64,000 bases of DNA from Chlorops oryzae (taxonomy: Eukaryota > Arthropoda > Insecta > Diptera > Chloropidae). The stretch is from the NCBI GenBank assembly GCA_020466095.1, contig CM035806.1, positions 124,945,994-125,009,993 of the forward strand. The letters run 5' to 3'. Positions within the stretch are counted from its first letter, which is position 1. Every line of letters starts with the position of its first letter. Shown here piece by piece: positions 1 through 10,360 of this stretch. Under the pieces are notes generated by a model, which was not told the DNA's origin, searched no databases, and saw only the letters and a list, made by a program, of their open reading frames with translations. Made by a program: the position numbers and the translations under genes.

Positions 1-160
1 CAAATACAAATACAAATACAAATACAAATACAAATACAAATACAAATACAAATACAAATACAAATACAAATACAATACAATCAAATACAAATTCAATCAA
101 ATTACAAATACAAACAAATAGCAAATCAAATACAAATACAAATAGCAAATCAGGGGACCC
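1..160. repeat. CAAATA hexanucleotide repeat
   Basis: Perfect CAAATA units run from the window edge to about 70 and then decay into CAAAT/CAAATAG variants until about 160. The left edge is cut by the window, so total length is unknown. Nothing resembles a telomeric array; this is an ordinary microsatellite. Confidence 0.9.
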
Positions 161-1824
161 CGATCAAATCAAATACAAATCAATTTTATGAAGTACTTAA
201 TAGCCAATAATAAGGATAAAGCAGAGATTCTTCATTGTTCCCATTGCAGGTCAAATACCAAATACGCATAACTGACTAAATACCATTTAGCAAAGCAAGA
301 TCAAAATTTTTTGCCCGGGATTCGCCAAATCAAATTTCAATATTTTAATAGTTAAGTACTTTTATTGAAGGCACGTTTAAAAAGGTAGGGATTTCCTTGT
401 TGTCCCTCGGCAACGGGTCCTAAATATCCGTCTACAACTGGTTGATATTATAGACACAAATATACAAAAATTGTTTTTGTTTTCTAAGATTCCTAAAACA
501 TTGCCGAGCTTATTAGTTAAATATTTAAATAACTTTTTGACAATTTTTATAAGATAGGTAATAACTTTGTATAGGCAACGTTAAAGTTGCTTCATTTTTT
601 ACTGTAGAATGAAAAGTGATACAAACTTTATGGTTTTTGATTTTGTCTTAAATATTCCGTTAAAAAAAGTGGTAGCTATTAGAAGTTAATATTTGTACGA
701 TTCAATATAGAGCATTTTTATGTGTATTCGGCTTATTGTAACATTTAGTGTATAAGTAGCAGCTTGTTAAAGATTCCTTATTTTTTCACTTAAAAAAATA
801 AAAAAAGCTATCTTTACATAAGCTTTTAAAAAAATTTTTAAGAAGTTTTAAGCTCTAGTTTTGATTAACCTATCCCTTAAAGCATAGTTAATGAGGTATA
901 TTACGATTCATAACCGTCGGTAACCGTCCGTAAATTTCACAGCTCAATTACGGTTGCCGCGAAAGGTGGTATTTTAAGGGGATTCTATGGTTTTAAAGTC
1001 GAAAAAGTGTATGTTTTCATGATATTTTATTGGAGACGTGAATAATGTTGGTGTATTTATTTTTTGTACATGCTATAGCTTGACTTCTTCAGTATATTTG
1101 AAAAAAAAGTGAAATTATTGATAAACAAATCCGTGGCAGCGATTCTCCGGAGGCACCTAGAAAAAAGTTGTTTTGCGGTGAACATGATTGAAGGTTACCG
1201 GATCATGTGAAAAAAACGGAAACATGTTTTTAAAAAGAAATTTGTTTCCCGAGATAACGCCGAAGCATTTTTGACGATTGGTCAAGTAGATTTTGCATCA
1301 TCGTGTTCACCGACTTCAAAAAAGTCCATTTGCACAAAATCGAGTTAAAGTTTTTTTTTTCTCGAACACATGCAAGTGGGCCACTCGCTTTGAAACCCTG
1401 TATCTTTTTAGTTAGTTAGTTAGTTTTAGTACGCTTTACTTGAAATTTTTACACAATACATACTCTTGAAATGTTGTACATTCAGAAGAAAAAACGTTCC
1501 AAAATTTTTTTAAAACTATACCATCCTCTTAAATATTGGATACAATTCTAATTTAGTTTATTTTTTGCTCCCATATATAATGTGTAAATTTGGAAATTAT
1601 AAAAGTTTTTAAATAATGGTTATTAGTCTATGATTTTTTGCAATTATTTGCTCAATAACTTGAGTACGTTATTCAGAATATTTTTTATATATTTTTCCCA
1701 ATTATTAAGACCAAAAGAAAGCTTTAAAGTCAAAAAAATATTTTTGTGCGCCACTGCATAAGACTATAGACAAAATGAATCTCACTTTAGTTTGAAATAG
1801 CATTTTGTAGAACCAAAATTGAAA
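161..1824. other. Gene-free AT-rich stretch
   Basis: No open frame with coding character and no clear repeat was recognised. The sequence is AT-rich with many short A/T runs. It lies downstream of the minus-strand host gene at 1946-2992. Confidence 0.6.
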
Positions 1825-1830
1825 TTTATT
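1825..1830 (-). terminator. Poly(A) signal AATAAA of the secreted-protein gene
   Basis: Read on the minus strand this is AATAAA, 116 bases past the stop codon at 1946-1948. It is the first canonical signal downstream and predicts a short 3' UTR. Inferred from position and motif only. Confidence 0.6.
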
Positions 1831-1945
1831 GAGTAAAAAGGAATAATTTAGAAAAATTAGTTAAAAAAATTTACAAATCGCCTTAAGGTATGCAAAAAAA
1901 AATCATGGTGATAAGATTTTCTTTTCTTCGTTGCCCTTCTGCCGT

Positions 1946-2992
1946 TTAAAAGTTTCTTTGGATACGTGCACGTCTGGGAGCCTGTAATTTTGAGGGACGC
2001 GCTGTCTGCTTTGCCGCCGAAATGGGAGCTGCAAGGTAGACTGGACGCAATCGCGATCCATCGGCTGGAACGAAGACCAGCCGCCCTGATTGTCTGGCAC
2101 CACTTTCGGCAACGGGCAGCAGCTCATTTTCAGCGGCTTCAGCTGCATCCAACTGCGAGACAACATTTGGTGGACCATATGTGAACGCCGGGACTTGACG
2201 ACCGTCAGCTGCGAATATTGGTGGCCCATAGACGTTAGGAGGAGACGTTGCTTCGACTGCCTGTCCATTGCTTAAAAGGGTTTCGGTGAATCCATGTGAT
2301 TCAGCATTCTCCCCCAGTTCAACCTGCTCCGATTCCGATTCCAATTCCCCTTCGCCTTCCGCACCCGTTTCGGTTTCCGTTTCATCGCCCGCTATGGCTA
2401 TCCCTTCTCGTTGTCTGGTTGGCCCCTCAATATCTACGACTTGATTTTGATTGTTTGCATCGAAATTCGCAACTGCATCCCGTATCGGCGGTTGGAAGTG
2501 AGATTGCGGTGCCACCAATAGGACCTCATCGACGTTATTATCGACCAATTCCGATGTGTCGCTTTGTGGGCGTGGCACACCGTATGTTTCGGCTGGTATA
2601 TTCGGACTGCTATCTAATTCATATTGCTCCTCGACGCTCGACGTTGACAGTGTCAATGGCCGTTGGGTTATTGGTGCAAAAGCCTTGGGAGTTATGACAC
2701 CGAAAGTTTCAACAATTGGACTTGTTGTTGTTGTTGTTGCTGTTATTGTTATTATTGGTACTTCAATTGACGGCTTAGATGCGTCAGGTAATAATTTCGG
2801 CTGACGATTGACTTCATTTGGTAAATCGAAAGGTATTTTCGGACGGTATCCAGCGGCAGGATATGGTGTTTTGGCAGCAATCGTAACAATTGGAGTCGTC
2901 GCCTCGATTTGACGCGCCAATTGACGATTTCGTAAGGGAATGCCGTTCGCGAATGCAATTCCGATCAATAAAAAACTGATAACCAGCTTCAT
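1946..2992 (-). CDS. Secreted YGPP/YGVP-motif protein (cuticle-like), 348 aa
   Basis: A single-exon frame of 348 codons ends with TAA. The start chosen is the ATG at 2992-2990 (MKLVISFLL...); the frame is open for six more codons upstream but has no ATG there. Residues 1-17 form a typical signal peptide: Lys, a hydrophobic core LVISFLLIGIAFA, then Asn-Gly. The mature part is low in complexity: a Thr/Ile-rich segment (about 35-105), an acidic Glu/Gly/Thr stretch (about 205-235), and short aromatic motifs AETYGVPRP, PNVYGPP and FTYGPPNV. The C-terminus is basic (RRARIQRNF). There is no Cys-rich domain, catalytic motif or membrane segment after the signal. YGxP motifs of this kind occur in insect cuticular and extracellular-matrix proteins, so an extracellular structural role is likely, but this is inference and no orthologue is named. 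The gene stands alone with its own promoter and poly(A) signal. GC content is visibly higher than in the flanks. Confidence 0.85.
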   Translation of the reverse strand: MKLVISFLLIGIAFANGIPLRNRQLARQIEATTPIVTIAAKTPYPAAGYRPKIPFDLPNEVNRQPKLLPDASKPSIEVPIITITATTTTTSPIVETFGVITPKAFAPITQRPLTLSTSSVEEQYELDSSPNIPAETYGVPRPQSDTSELVDNNVDEVLLVAPQSHFQPPIRDAVANFDANNQNQVVDIEGPTRQREGIAIAGDETETETGAEGEGELESESEQVELGENAESHGFTETLLSNGQAVEATSPPNVYGPPIFAADGRQVPAFTYGPPNVVSQLDAAEAAENELLPVAESGARQSGRLVFVPADGSRLRPVYLAAPISAAKQTARPSKLQAPRRARIQRNF

Positions 2993-3072
2993 TTCTTTTC
3001 TTAAATCCACTTCGTTTGGAAATCAATAAAAATCAAAACGCGTCCGAATGGCCAATGAAGCCAGCTTGAACT

Positions 3073-3107
3073 ACTGTTGTCGACATGCGATTGCTCTACT
3101 TTTTATA
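3073..3107 (-). promoter_or_regulatory. Core promoter: TATA box and initiator
   Basis: On the minus strand, TATAAAA lies at 3107-3101 and an initiator-like CAGTA has its A at 3075, 32 bases downstream, the expected spacing. The implied 5' UTR of about 83 bases (3075-2993) contains no upstream ATG. This supports the ATG at 2992 as the start of the secreted-protein gene. Confidence 0.65.
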
Positions 3108-3124
3108 TCCAAAACGTTTTTGAC

Positions 3125-3469
3125 CAAATTTTCGAGTTGCACAGAAAAGAAAAAATATAAAATAAAAAAATATATATATATAAATATACTTGTAGGTAGA
3201 TAAAATAAAATAAAAAATCAGAGCAGCATAAAAGCAATAATTTTTAATTCAATTTAGATTACGTCTTCTCATTGTTCAATTGCGGACTATTTTTTCAGCG
3301 CACTTCATTTTTTCTTTTTTTTATTTCTTATGAGTATATACGATTTTCGGATTCGGCGTTTGCATATTTCGGATTCGGCACCTTCAGAATTCTATTCCGT
3401 GCATTCAAAAAAAAAAAATAACACACACAATACAAGACCGAAGCAGCGAGGTTGTATTGATAATTTATG
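3125..3469. other. Upstream region of the secreted-protein gene, no gene
   Basis: AT-rich sequence including a run of TA dinucleotides (about 3168-3186). No coding region seen. It may hold upstream regulatory sequence of the gene at 1946-2992, but no specific site is recognised. Confidence 0.5.
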
Positions 3470-3692
3470 CCCAGCAAACATTTGCATAAGCTTTTTACAA
3501 AGGTGCTTACTACTCATTTGTTTCCAAGAAATTTTCCAAACTTTTTCCAAGCATATATGTGCTATATTAAATTCGCAAACATTTCCCAAACGCTTTCCAA
3601 ATGTATTTGGGAAACGTTAAATTTCTCAAGTACTTCGCAAATCCGTACATACATCGTTCATACATACGAGGCCTCTACAGTTCTATTTTTTC

Positions 3693-3900
3693 GAACGCTA
3701 ATATATTAATTCTAGCACGCGCGAATGAGATCTCTCGGTGGCGTAATGGGAGCGTGTTGCGATTTGTAACCTGGAGGGCTCGAGTTCGATTCCTGTAGCG
3801 GGCGAAAAAAGATTGTGGAAAAATTGGGACGTAGAAAGATATCTGAGGTAAAATTTGATCCACTTAGAGGGGAGAAAGAAAGTTGGCAGTTATAAATTTA
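3693..3900 (+). mobile_element. tRNA-derived SINE copy
   Basis: A tRNA-like head shows box A (TGGCGTAATGGG, about 3738) and box B (GAGTTCGATTCC, about 3781), followed by GTGGAAAAATTGGG-type tail sequence. The same family recurs on the minus strand at 17445-17690 and, split, at 38775-39920. The three copies also share sequence before the tRNA head (CTAGCA..CGAAT.AGATCTC). The head cannot form a functional tRNA as far as I can see. Confidence 0.6.
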
Positions 3901-4046
3901 GGGTCATATCCGGTCGTCAGAAACGTAATGCATACACATGTGCTTTCAAAAAAAAATTTTTTTTTTATAAATGTTTGGATGAAAGCTAGATATTCCTCTA
4001 AGTTTTGAAATATTATTTAAATGTTATATTATCTACCTAAGTATTC

Positions 4047-4077
<31 letters not shown>

Positions 4078-4125
4078 CTCGCAGCAGCGGGGATTGAACC
4101 CGCCTACATCGGATTGGTACTGCTT
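4047..4125 (-). repeat. A29 run next to a partial tRNA-like head
   Basis: An uninterrupted A-run (4047-4075) is followed by GCAGCGGGGATTGAACCCGC, which on the minus strand is a good box B (GGGTTCAATCCCC). Box A is not recognisable. Probably a truncated SINE inside the element at 3470-4321. Confidence 0.4.
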
Positions 4126-4432
4126 GTTTAGGCTTGGAAAATATTTAATTCGATTGCTTGGATTTATATGTTTTCCAATCTGAAATCCAATTGAATAAAA
4201 AGGGAGCCGTTTTGGTTATTTACACTTGAATTCCAAATAAATTCCAACACTTGGATCCAAGCCTTTTGTTTGCGGGCGCAAGTTACTTCCAATTGTTTAG
4301 TAAGCGTAAATGTTTGCTGGGTGCTTTCCCAGTCGGCAATCGGCTCAGGCATGAATTTGTTCTTCAATGAATTCATCGATGAAATAACTGAAAAATGTAA
4401 TGTCGAAAAGATTCATGCATAGTAAGGCAAAC

Positions 4433-4659
4433 ATTCAGCTATAGCGGACCGAGCAGTTTTAAGGCAGCCGGTCTATTTTCTTAAGAACCATAAAACCATA
4501 AAAGAAGAGAAAAAAAATATATCCTTAAAAAACTTATCGGTCCGATTTCGGTGAATTTTTGCCTACTGTACCTGAATTTTTTCTTATGAACAGAAACTAT
4601 AGAAAAAACGCACAAGCACACCAGATCATTGAAAAATTTTCGGTCCGCTATAGCTGAAT
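4433..4659. repeat. Perfect 19-bp inverted repeat around a 190-bp core
   Basis: 4433-4451 (ATTCAGCTATAGCGGACCG) is exactly mirrored at 4641-4659. The total length of 227 bp suggests a small MITE or foldback unit, without an obvious target duplication. Its TAGCGGACCG core recurs in the tandem block at 5434-5637. Confidence 0.6.
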
Positions 4660-4930
4660 TTTCCGCTTACTAAACATGATTTTTTTCAGAATAGTAGCGA
4701 TCGTGAATTTCCGTGGAAAAACAAAGCGTTTAGTGTTTTAGTTTTTTTTTTTTTTTTACTAAAAACTGTCAATTGAAGTACGACATCCGATATAGCAACA
4801 CGGATCGGGTTAAGGAATCATCAAATAAAAAGTAAAAAAAAAACTTCAAAAACTTTGATGAAGCTATCTTCGGTAAATTACAATTTAAATCACTTGCAAA
4901 TTACATAATAATAATTTTTTTTTACTTTAG

Positions 4931-5061
4931 AAACCTGTAAAAAGTACGGCTATACGCTGAAATCACGTGCAGATAGCATGAGGAAAGCTTTTAGGCTGGG
5001 AAAAGGCAGATTCTACAAGCGCGAAAGCCTGAAAAGGAAAATAACAGACCAAGCCGACTAA
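4931..5061 (+). other. Candidate terminal exon (about 42 codons)
   Basis: A T-rich tract ending in TTTACTTTAG (4921-4930) looks like a 3' splice site. It is followed by an open frame rich in Lys/Arg (YGYTLKSRADSMRKAF...) that ends with TAA at 5059-5061. An AATAAA signal overlaps the stop (5060-5065). No upstream exon was found and the peptide is not recognised. It could be a decayed terminal exon of a gene or transposase, or chance. Confidence 0.22.
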
Positions 5062-5433
5062 TAAAATATTTAAACTCTTATTTTATAAGAATTAATTTAA
5101 AAAAAAAATATTTTAATAAGCATATATATATGTATGTATATAGAATTATAAGCAAAAAGGCCTTAAACTGTGATCAAAACTTTTTTGTACGAATATGTTA
5201 ATTTTTTTGTTTAAGAATTTCCTTTTTTTTTTATTTAATAAAACGAACTGATTTTGAATATAAAACAAATTTTTTTCCGATTTATAAATCCTCCAAACAG
5301 GAATATTTTCTACAATGAATTCAACAATCTTTTTTTCATTGTAGAATTCATATATGAATTTTTTGTGAATTTTCAAACGAAGAGATCGTTCACTATGCCT
5401 TACCATATGTAAGCTGTGTAAGCTTTCATTTCC

Positions 5434-5637
5434 GCGATAGCGGACCGAAAACACGCTCGCTATTCATGACTATTTCGACCATTTTCAAACGAAGCTTTCC
5501 GCGATAGCGGACCGAAAATACGCGAGCGCTTCCAAGAATTCATTTCGTGTCATTTCTCTCGCGCCGCTATCCATGACTATTTCGACCATTTTCAAATTAA
5601 GTTTTCAGCGATAGCGAACCGAAAAATAAATGAAAAC
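5434..5637. repeat. Degenerate tandem repeat with GCGATAGCGGACCGAAAA units
   Basis: Units begin at 5434, 5501 and 5608 with GCGATAGCGGACCG (GCGATAGCGAACCG in the last). The first two are followed at variable distance by CATGACTATTTCGACCATTT. Spacing is 67 and 107 bp, so the units differ by an internal insertion. Related to the inverted repeat at 4433-4659. Confidence 0.6.
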
Positions 5638-7792
5638 TATACCTTACATTTCCTAGGACATCGCAATGTTAATTTTCAACGATGAATTCAGCAATAGTCC
5701 ATAGAGGCTATTGCAGAAAAAGTTGCTGATAAACCTTACACTTGCCGACTGGGTTGTTATGCTAGCAATTGCTTTGGTGTTTATATTTTTCCACTTTAAC
5801 CCATTATTTCTTGTTGTCAGTATATCTGCAATTTGATTTTCCTTCACCTTGTCATATGAACTTCCGAAGCGATTTAGAGAGATAAAACACAACAACGAGA
5901 AAACGCAATGATTCGCCACAGGCCTGTAGAGAAGGGGGCTAGTAAAAGTGGTTGTTTCCGTTTTCTTCTTAGAGCCCAGAGCTCTCCAAAGGCTTCACTA
6001 CTCATCCAAACTACCGAAAAGGAGACTAGAAATTCCACTCTACATGCATTGTTTTCATTTTCACTTATAAGAACCATATTCAATATCTTTTTGAGGGCGA
6101 TGTTAATTTGTAAGGTAAGGCAATAAGATGATCGATAATATGAATTTTTCGTCGCATTGGGAGGTGACATCTGGCAAGGTAAAATATTCATATTGTACCT
6201 ATGCATAAAAAATATATCCATATAATTCCTTTTAACTATAAACAAACAGATTAAGACAACAAATCGAGAATGGAGAATAAATGGGATAAATGTCATATCA
6301 GTGCAACGCAAAACTTCGTAATATTAAATTTTAAACAAAATTTTTTTTGACTGTTTTGTAATATTAAACATCAAAAAAATAAACACTTAACAAACCGTTG
6401 TTTGATTGTTTTGTCATATCAAACAATGAAAGTATAAGTGCATATAAATATTTTTCTAAAATTCTCATTAGCTTTATGCGGACTTATAAACAAGAAGAGA
6501 CAAAATAATCAAGAATTAGCTCACATACGTTTATGATAATATAATGCATAATTATCTTCCGTAAAATGACTTTACAGACTTCAATTTTTATTATGGAATA
6601 TGTAGATGAGGCAGTTTTTCCTTTTTTATTTATGCCTTAAGCCAAGGTCGAAGCTAAAAATATATTAAATAAAATTTTGAAAAGATTTTAAATTTATTTG
6701 ACATTCAATTCGGATTTCACAACGGGTTTTAACAACGAGTTTGTTATATTGATTAATTATTATTGGTTGTATTTACGTACAAAAATTTTTCTGTGATACA
6801 TCAGCAATTGAAAAAGCGACAATAAATTGAAAACATGATTTCGCCCCGTCAATGAATAAACTAAATGAGAATTCTATGATGGAAATCTGTATACATATAA
6901 ATTTTTATATTTTCTTTTATTCTCCACTTAAGCTTCATTTGATTTAACTGTAATTTTTCCTCCACAAAAATCCCACCGTAGTTCAATGCATACTTGGAAA
7001 ACGAAATAACCGCTCAGTAATTTTCAAAAACTGCCATCGGTCCCCCGCACAGCCCCACAGTACACATACAACCCGTATAACGCACCACTGACGACGCCGA
7101 CGAGTCGAAATGCGTTGGTGCCTTCAGCTCTCCACTCATAAAATAATTCGAGTTGCCAATCACGTAGTGACGTTTCGAATTTATTGCCTTTTTATGTTAC
7201 TCGACGTTTATTATTGCTTTTTTTTCTGTTTTTTTTTTTCTTTTTTGAGTTTGCTTCTTTGCATTTTGTTCTATTTAAATTCCCAAGTGCCGTCATATGT
7301 CAACAGAAATCGCAGCAACAACAACAACGACAACGCGGCAGCAAAGCCAAAATGTAGCAAACAAAATATGCGTAAAATGAAATTATTTTCAATTTTGTAC
7401 ATTTCATTTGTCTCCATGACTGCAGTTATGATAAATAACGATAGCGCCAACGACAACGACGACAACAACAACTGGAACAAAAACAAAGAAATGGCCTCGC
7501 TGCAGCCGTTGAATGTGCAATTCGATGCGCATATGGCGAAATTATGGCTGCTGGACGGACGGACGTGGCCATGCCGAAATGCGAATTTCGAAATCTCGTT
7601 TTTTGTCACTTTCAGCTTAATGGCGAAAGAGTAATCTACTTTTAGGGACAATTGCGAAGCGCAGGCTGCTATTCGAAACTTTTTCCACACATGTGAGAGT
7701 GTGTGTATTTTTAAAAATGCGACTTTTTGTTTGACATTTTGCCATATTATTAACTATAAGTTTTTCCATTTTACTCAATCCTCAAAGCGCCG
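5638..7792. other. Gene-free stretch
   Basis: Mostly AT-rich, apparently unique sequence. A segment at 7290-7500 is rich in AAC/CAA triplets and opens long frames, but these are low-complexity and have no recognisable product. Seen: no splice-supported exon and no clear mobile element. Confidence 0.5.
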
Positions 7793-8263
7793 AATAGGGT
7801 ACTTGACTAATTTTTAAAAAACATTCTATGTTATTGAGTTTCATTTATTTACTCAAGAAAAAATGAAATTTTTAATTTCTGGTAAGTATTCGAAAAGAAA
7901 ACTGAAAATAAAATTTCGATTTTTAAATGTGCAGCGAAAACAACTTTTTGATAGGCATGACGTCACATGTGCCTAAACAAATCAATGGCAATAAGAAATA
8001 ACTGCTTAAGTCGTAATTTGGTGTTTAAAGAAAAAGCGGCTTAAAGAAACTCAATTCGTATGCTTTCCTATGTCAAATGGAATCTCATTTTTTGAATTAA
8101 ATTGTTGCTAATAACAGTAGAGAGTAGAGATTTTACTGACATTTATTTATTGATCAATGGTTTCAATAAATCATTTTTAGCTTAAGTCGACTTAAGCAGT
8201 TATTCTGTATTGCCACAGAAATAGTCAAGCAGATGACTGCGTGCAAAAACATATGTTTTATAA

Positions 8264-8472
8264 CCCAGAAACATAAATCAAAGGTTTGAGAATTTTTTCC
8301 GTAAATGTAAATTTCGAATACGATTCTTGAATAATTTTTAAATCGAAAATTAATGATAGACATTAATGCTATCTTTCTCGAATTAATCTCAAATCGATAT
8401 TAAATGTAACTTAAGAAAACATTTGATATGAAACTATTCTCAAATCATTCTGGAACCTCAATGTTTTCTGGG
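8264..8472. mobile_element. 209-bp nested MITE with CCCAG ends
   Basis: CCCAGAAACAT at 8264 is mirrored by ATGTTTTCTGGG ending at 8472 (one-base indel). It is flanked by TAA on the left and TTA on the right. It sits inside the element at 7793-8917. No coding capacity. Confidence 0.45.
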
Positions 8473-8541
8473 TTAATGTTGAAGTGTCAAAAAAGTATTC
8501 GCGCGCACTTGAAACAAACTTGAATCAATAAAAAAGAAATT

Positions 8542-8700
8542 GCGAGCCGCAATAAATTGTGTGCAGTACCGGAGTGCACAATTCCTTTCATAAAAACTCC
8601 AGACAAATTTTTTGTACGTACTCCAAGAAATGCCGAAACACGGAAAAAGTGGTTGGAACTTTCTGAAAATAAACAGCTGATAACAAAGCTACAGCTGGCA
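8542..8700 (+). pseudogene. THAP-domain remnant of a P-like transposase
   Basis: The frame reads CAVPECTIPF at 8560-8589, then FFVRTP and RKKWLEL. This fits the THAP pattern: a C-x(2-4)-C start, then an aromatic-x-x-x-Pro motif and a conserved Trp. The closing C-x2-H pair of a complete THAP zinc finger is absent, and the frame soon ends (stop about 8716). No plausible ATG lies upstream in the same frame. THAP domains bind DNA in P-element transposases and in host proteins; its place inside a terminal-inverted-repeat element favours the former. It is a fragment with no expected activity. Confidence 0.5.
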
Positions 8701-8917
8701 ATGTTCTTACACATGTGACGCCATTTTAAGTTCAGCCAATCAAAAACGTTTCAGATAAAGCATAAAAGTTTGAAAAAAAATGTTTCTTTCTCTTCGATTT
8801 TTAGCTAAATAAATTGAAATTTTTATTGTCTGATAAATGAATTCCATTAAGAAATTCAGATTTTATACGTAAGTCAAGAAAAAAAGTATTTTTGTTTTAT
8901 ATAGTCAAGTACCCTAT

Positions 8918-9415
8918 TGAGGAGGCCAATGGTTGGCAATAGCGGATCGCTTCATTTTTCAGTCGGCGTTGAGCGATGTAAAAATATGTATATATACGTA
9001 TTATACATACGTATTATATATGAACATATATATATATTTATATACAATTAAGTCTGTTAAAAAATCATTGCTATCTTATGGATTGAATAACGAAATAACT
9101 CTTTCTTTAACGTTAAATGACTATACCATATCTGTTAAGGACCCAAAAGTATGCAAATAAATATTTAGAATACTTGAAATAGTGAGTTATAATCATTCAT
9201 TCTTGCAGCTACGTCCACATTTAAGAATATTATTACCCAGATTTCTGGGGATTTTAGTTATATTCTCAAAGTCGTAACTCATTTCCGTGTTAAGGAATTA
9301 AAATTATCAAAATAACCAATTGCATACCTTGAGGTGTTGAATTTGAAAAATTTCGGGTGATCCATGAATCAGAATTTCATAGATGTGATGCATAACACTG
9401 TCAGACAAACAAAGA
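8918..9415. other. Gene-free stretch between two elements
   Basis: AT-rich, with a TA-rich run near 8985-9050. No gene or repeat recognised. Confidence 0.5.
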
Positions 9416-9780
9416 GCAAATGAATATTTGTACAATTTTCCTGTAGATCTCGGCCTCCTAAGCAAGAAAAATTTTTTTTTAATTTTTCTATGGAAGACTT
9501 TTTGAGAAAAAAATTTTTGAAATTTTTTCAGTGCATTTCGTAGGCGCACTTGCTATTTCAAGCATATCTCGGGCCCCGATCTACCGATTGTAATATATAT
9601 TTTTTTAAGCTCCCTACAACTTTTACAAACAAAGTTTTTGATTTGCATGGGTAGTTTTAGTGCTAGAGGTGCAATTATACAAGAAAAATGTGTTTTTTCT
9701 AAAAAATCAGGGTAAAATTTTCATATAAAAATCTGTAAAAAATATAAATCGAAGTGACAAACCCATTTTAAAATTTTTTA
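9416..9780. repeat. Left long terminal inverted repeat
   Basis: Pairs with about 12160-12534 in inverted orientation. The outermost bases are GCAAATGAATATTTG and the inner limit is near CGAAGTGACAAACCC. Confidence 0.8.
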
Positions 9781-9816
9781 CGTATAGTTAAGTATTTCTT
9801 CTAAAAAATAAGCATT

Positions 9817-10360
9817 GTCAAAATCCATGTAACAGCTAGAATGCAAATAGTTAGTTTTTTTTTATAGCGTATTAAATTTTTAATTCTTACCGTTCTCCAG
9901 AAGCCCATTTTGATAACGTCAGTTTTTATACTATGTGTGTTTCTTTACTTGCAATTTTGCCTATTTCATTCACTTATGCGTTTAGATTAGTAGTCTTGAA
10001 CTAAATTTTGAATAACGTACATCAATTGAAAATAAAACAAATTTTAAAATATAAAAAAATTAGTAAAAGAACTCGTGTATACATGTGCAAAAACAATCCG
10101 GACGATTTTTGCAATGATTGTGGATTATATATGTTAAAAAATAAAGGATTGACGTTTACTGAAGCACTGCAAAAGCACTATTTCCATAACTTCGGTGTTT
10201 TGCCAACTCTCAATGAGCCATAGACGCCTAAAAGAATATGTGACCTATGTCATAGAAAGTTATCAAAATGGGCTTCTGGAGAACGGTAAGAATTAAAAAT
10301 TTAATACGCTATAAAAAAAAAACTAACTATTTGCATTCTAGCTGTTACATGGATTTTGAC
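9817..10360. repeat. Inverted copy of the element's own exon-intron-exon segment
   Basis: Bases 9817-9917 are the reverse complement of 10259-10360, differing only by one A in an A-run. The right copy covers the end of the first coding exon, the whole 56-bp intron and the start of the next exon of the transposon gene. The spacer is 341 bp. Such a transcript would fold into a long hairpin. Confidence 0.85.

Larger units (their letters stand above)
3470..4321. mobile_element. 852-bp inverted-repeat element with CCCAGCAAACATTT ends
   Basis: CCCAGCAAACATTT at 3470 is mirrored by AAATGTTTGCTGGG ending at 4321, with weaker similarity further inward. No transposase is present, so it is non-autonomous. 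It carries a tRNA-headed SINE (about 3693-3900), a 29-base A-run and a second tRNA-like piece. The target-site duplication is unclear (TG on both sides at most). Two other elements in the window (8264-8472 and 38331-40151) also begin with CCCAG. Confidence 0.55.
7793..8917. mobile_element. 1.1-kb inverted-repeat element with a THAP remnant
   Basis: ATAGGGTACTTGACTA at 7793-7808 is exactly mirrored at 8902-8917, giving 16-bp terminal inverted repeats. An internal THAP-like zinc-finger remnant (8542-8700) suggests derivation from a P-element-type transposon, because many P-superfamily transposases begin with a THAP domain. No target duplication is visible. A smaller inverted-repeat element (8264-8472) is nested inside. 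Confidence 0.6.

Noticed and set aside
1..160. Possible telomere or satellite array (CAAATA)n
   Set aside because: Not a dipteran telomeric sequence, short and quickly decaying; ordinary microsatellite cut by the window edge.
5874..6311. 145-codon minus-strand frame with hydrophobic segments
   Set aside because: AT-rich composition, no domain, overlapped by a frame on the other strand.
7110..7634. 174-codon plus-strand frame with an ATG, and a 139-codon frame opposite
   Set aside because: Poly-Phe/Leu and Asn-rich low complexity from T-runs and AAC repeats; no splice sites or homology.
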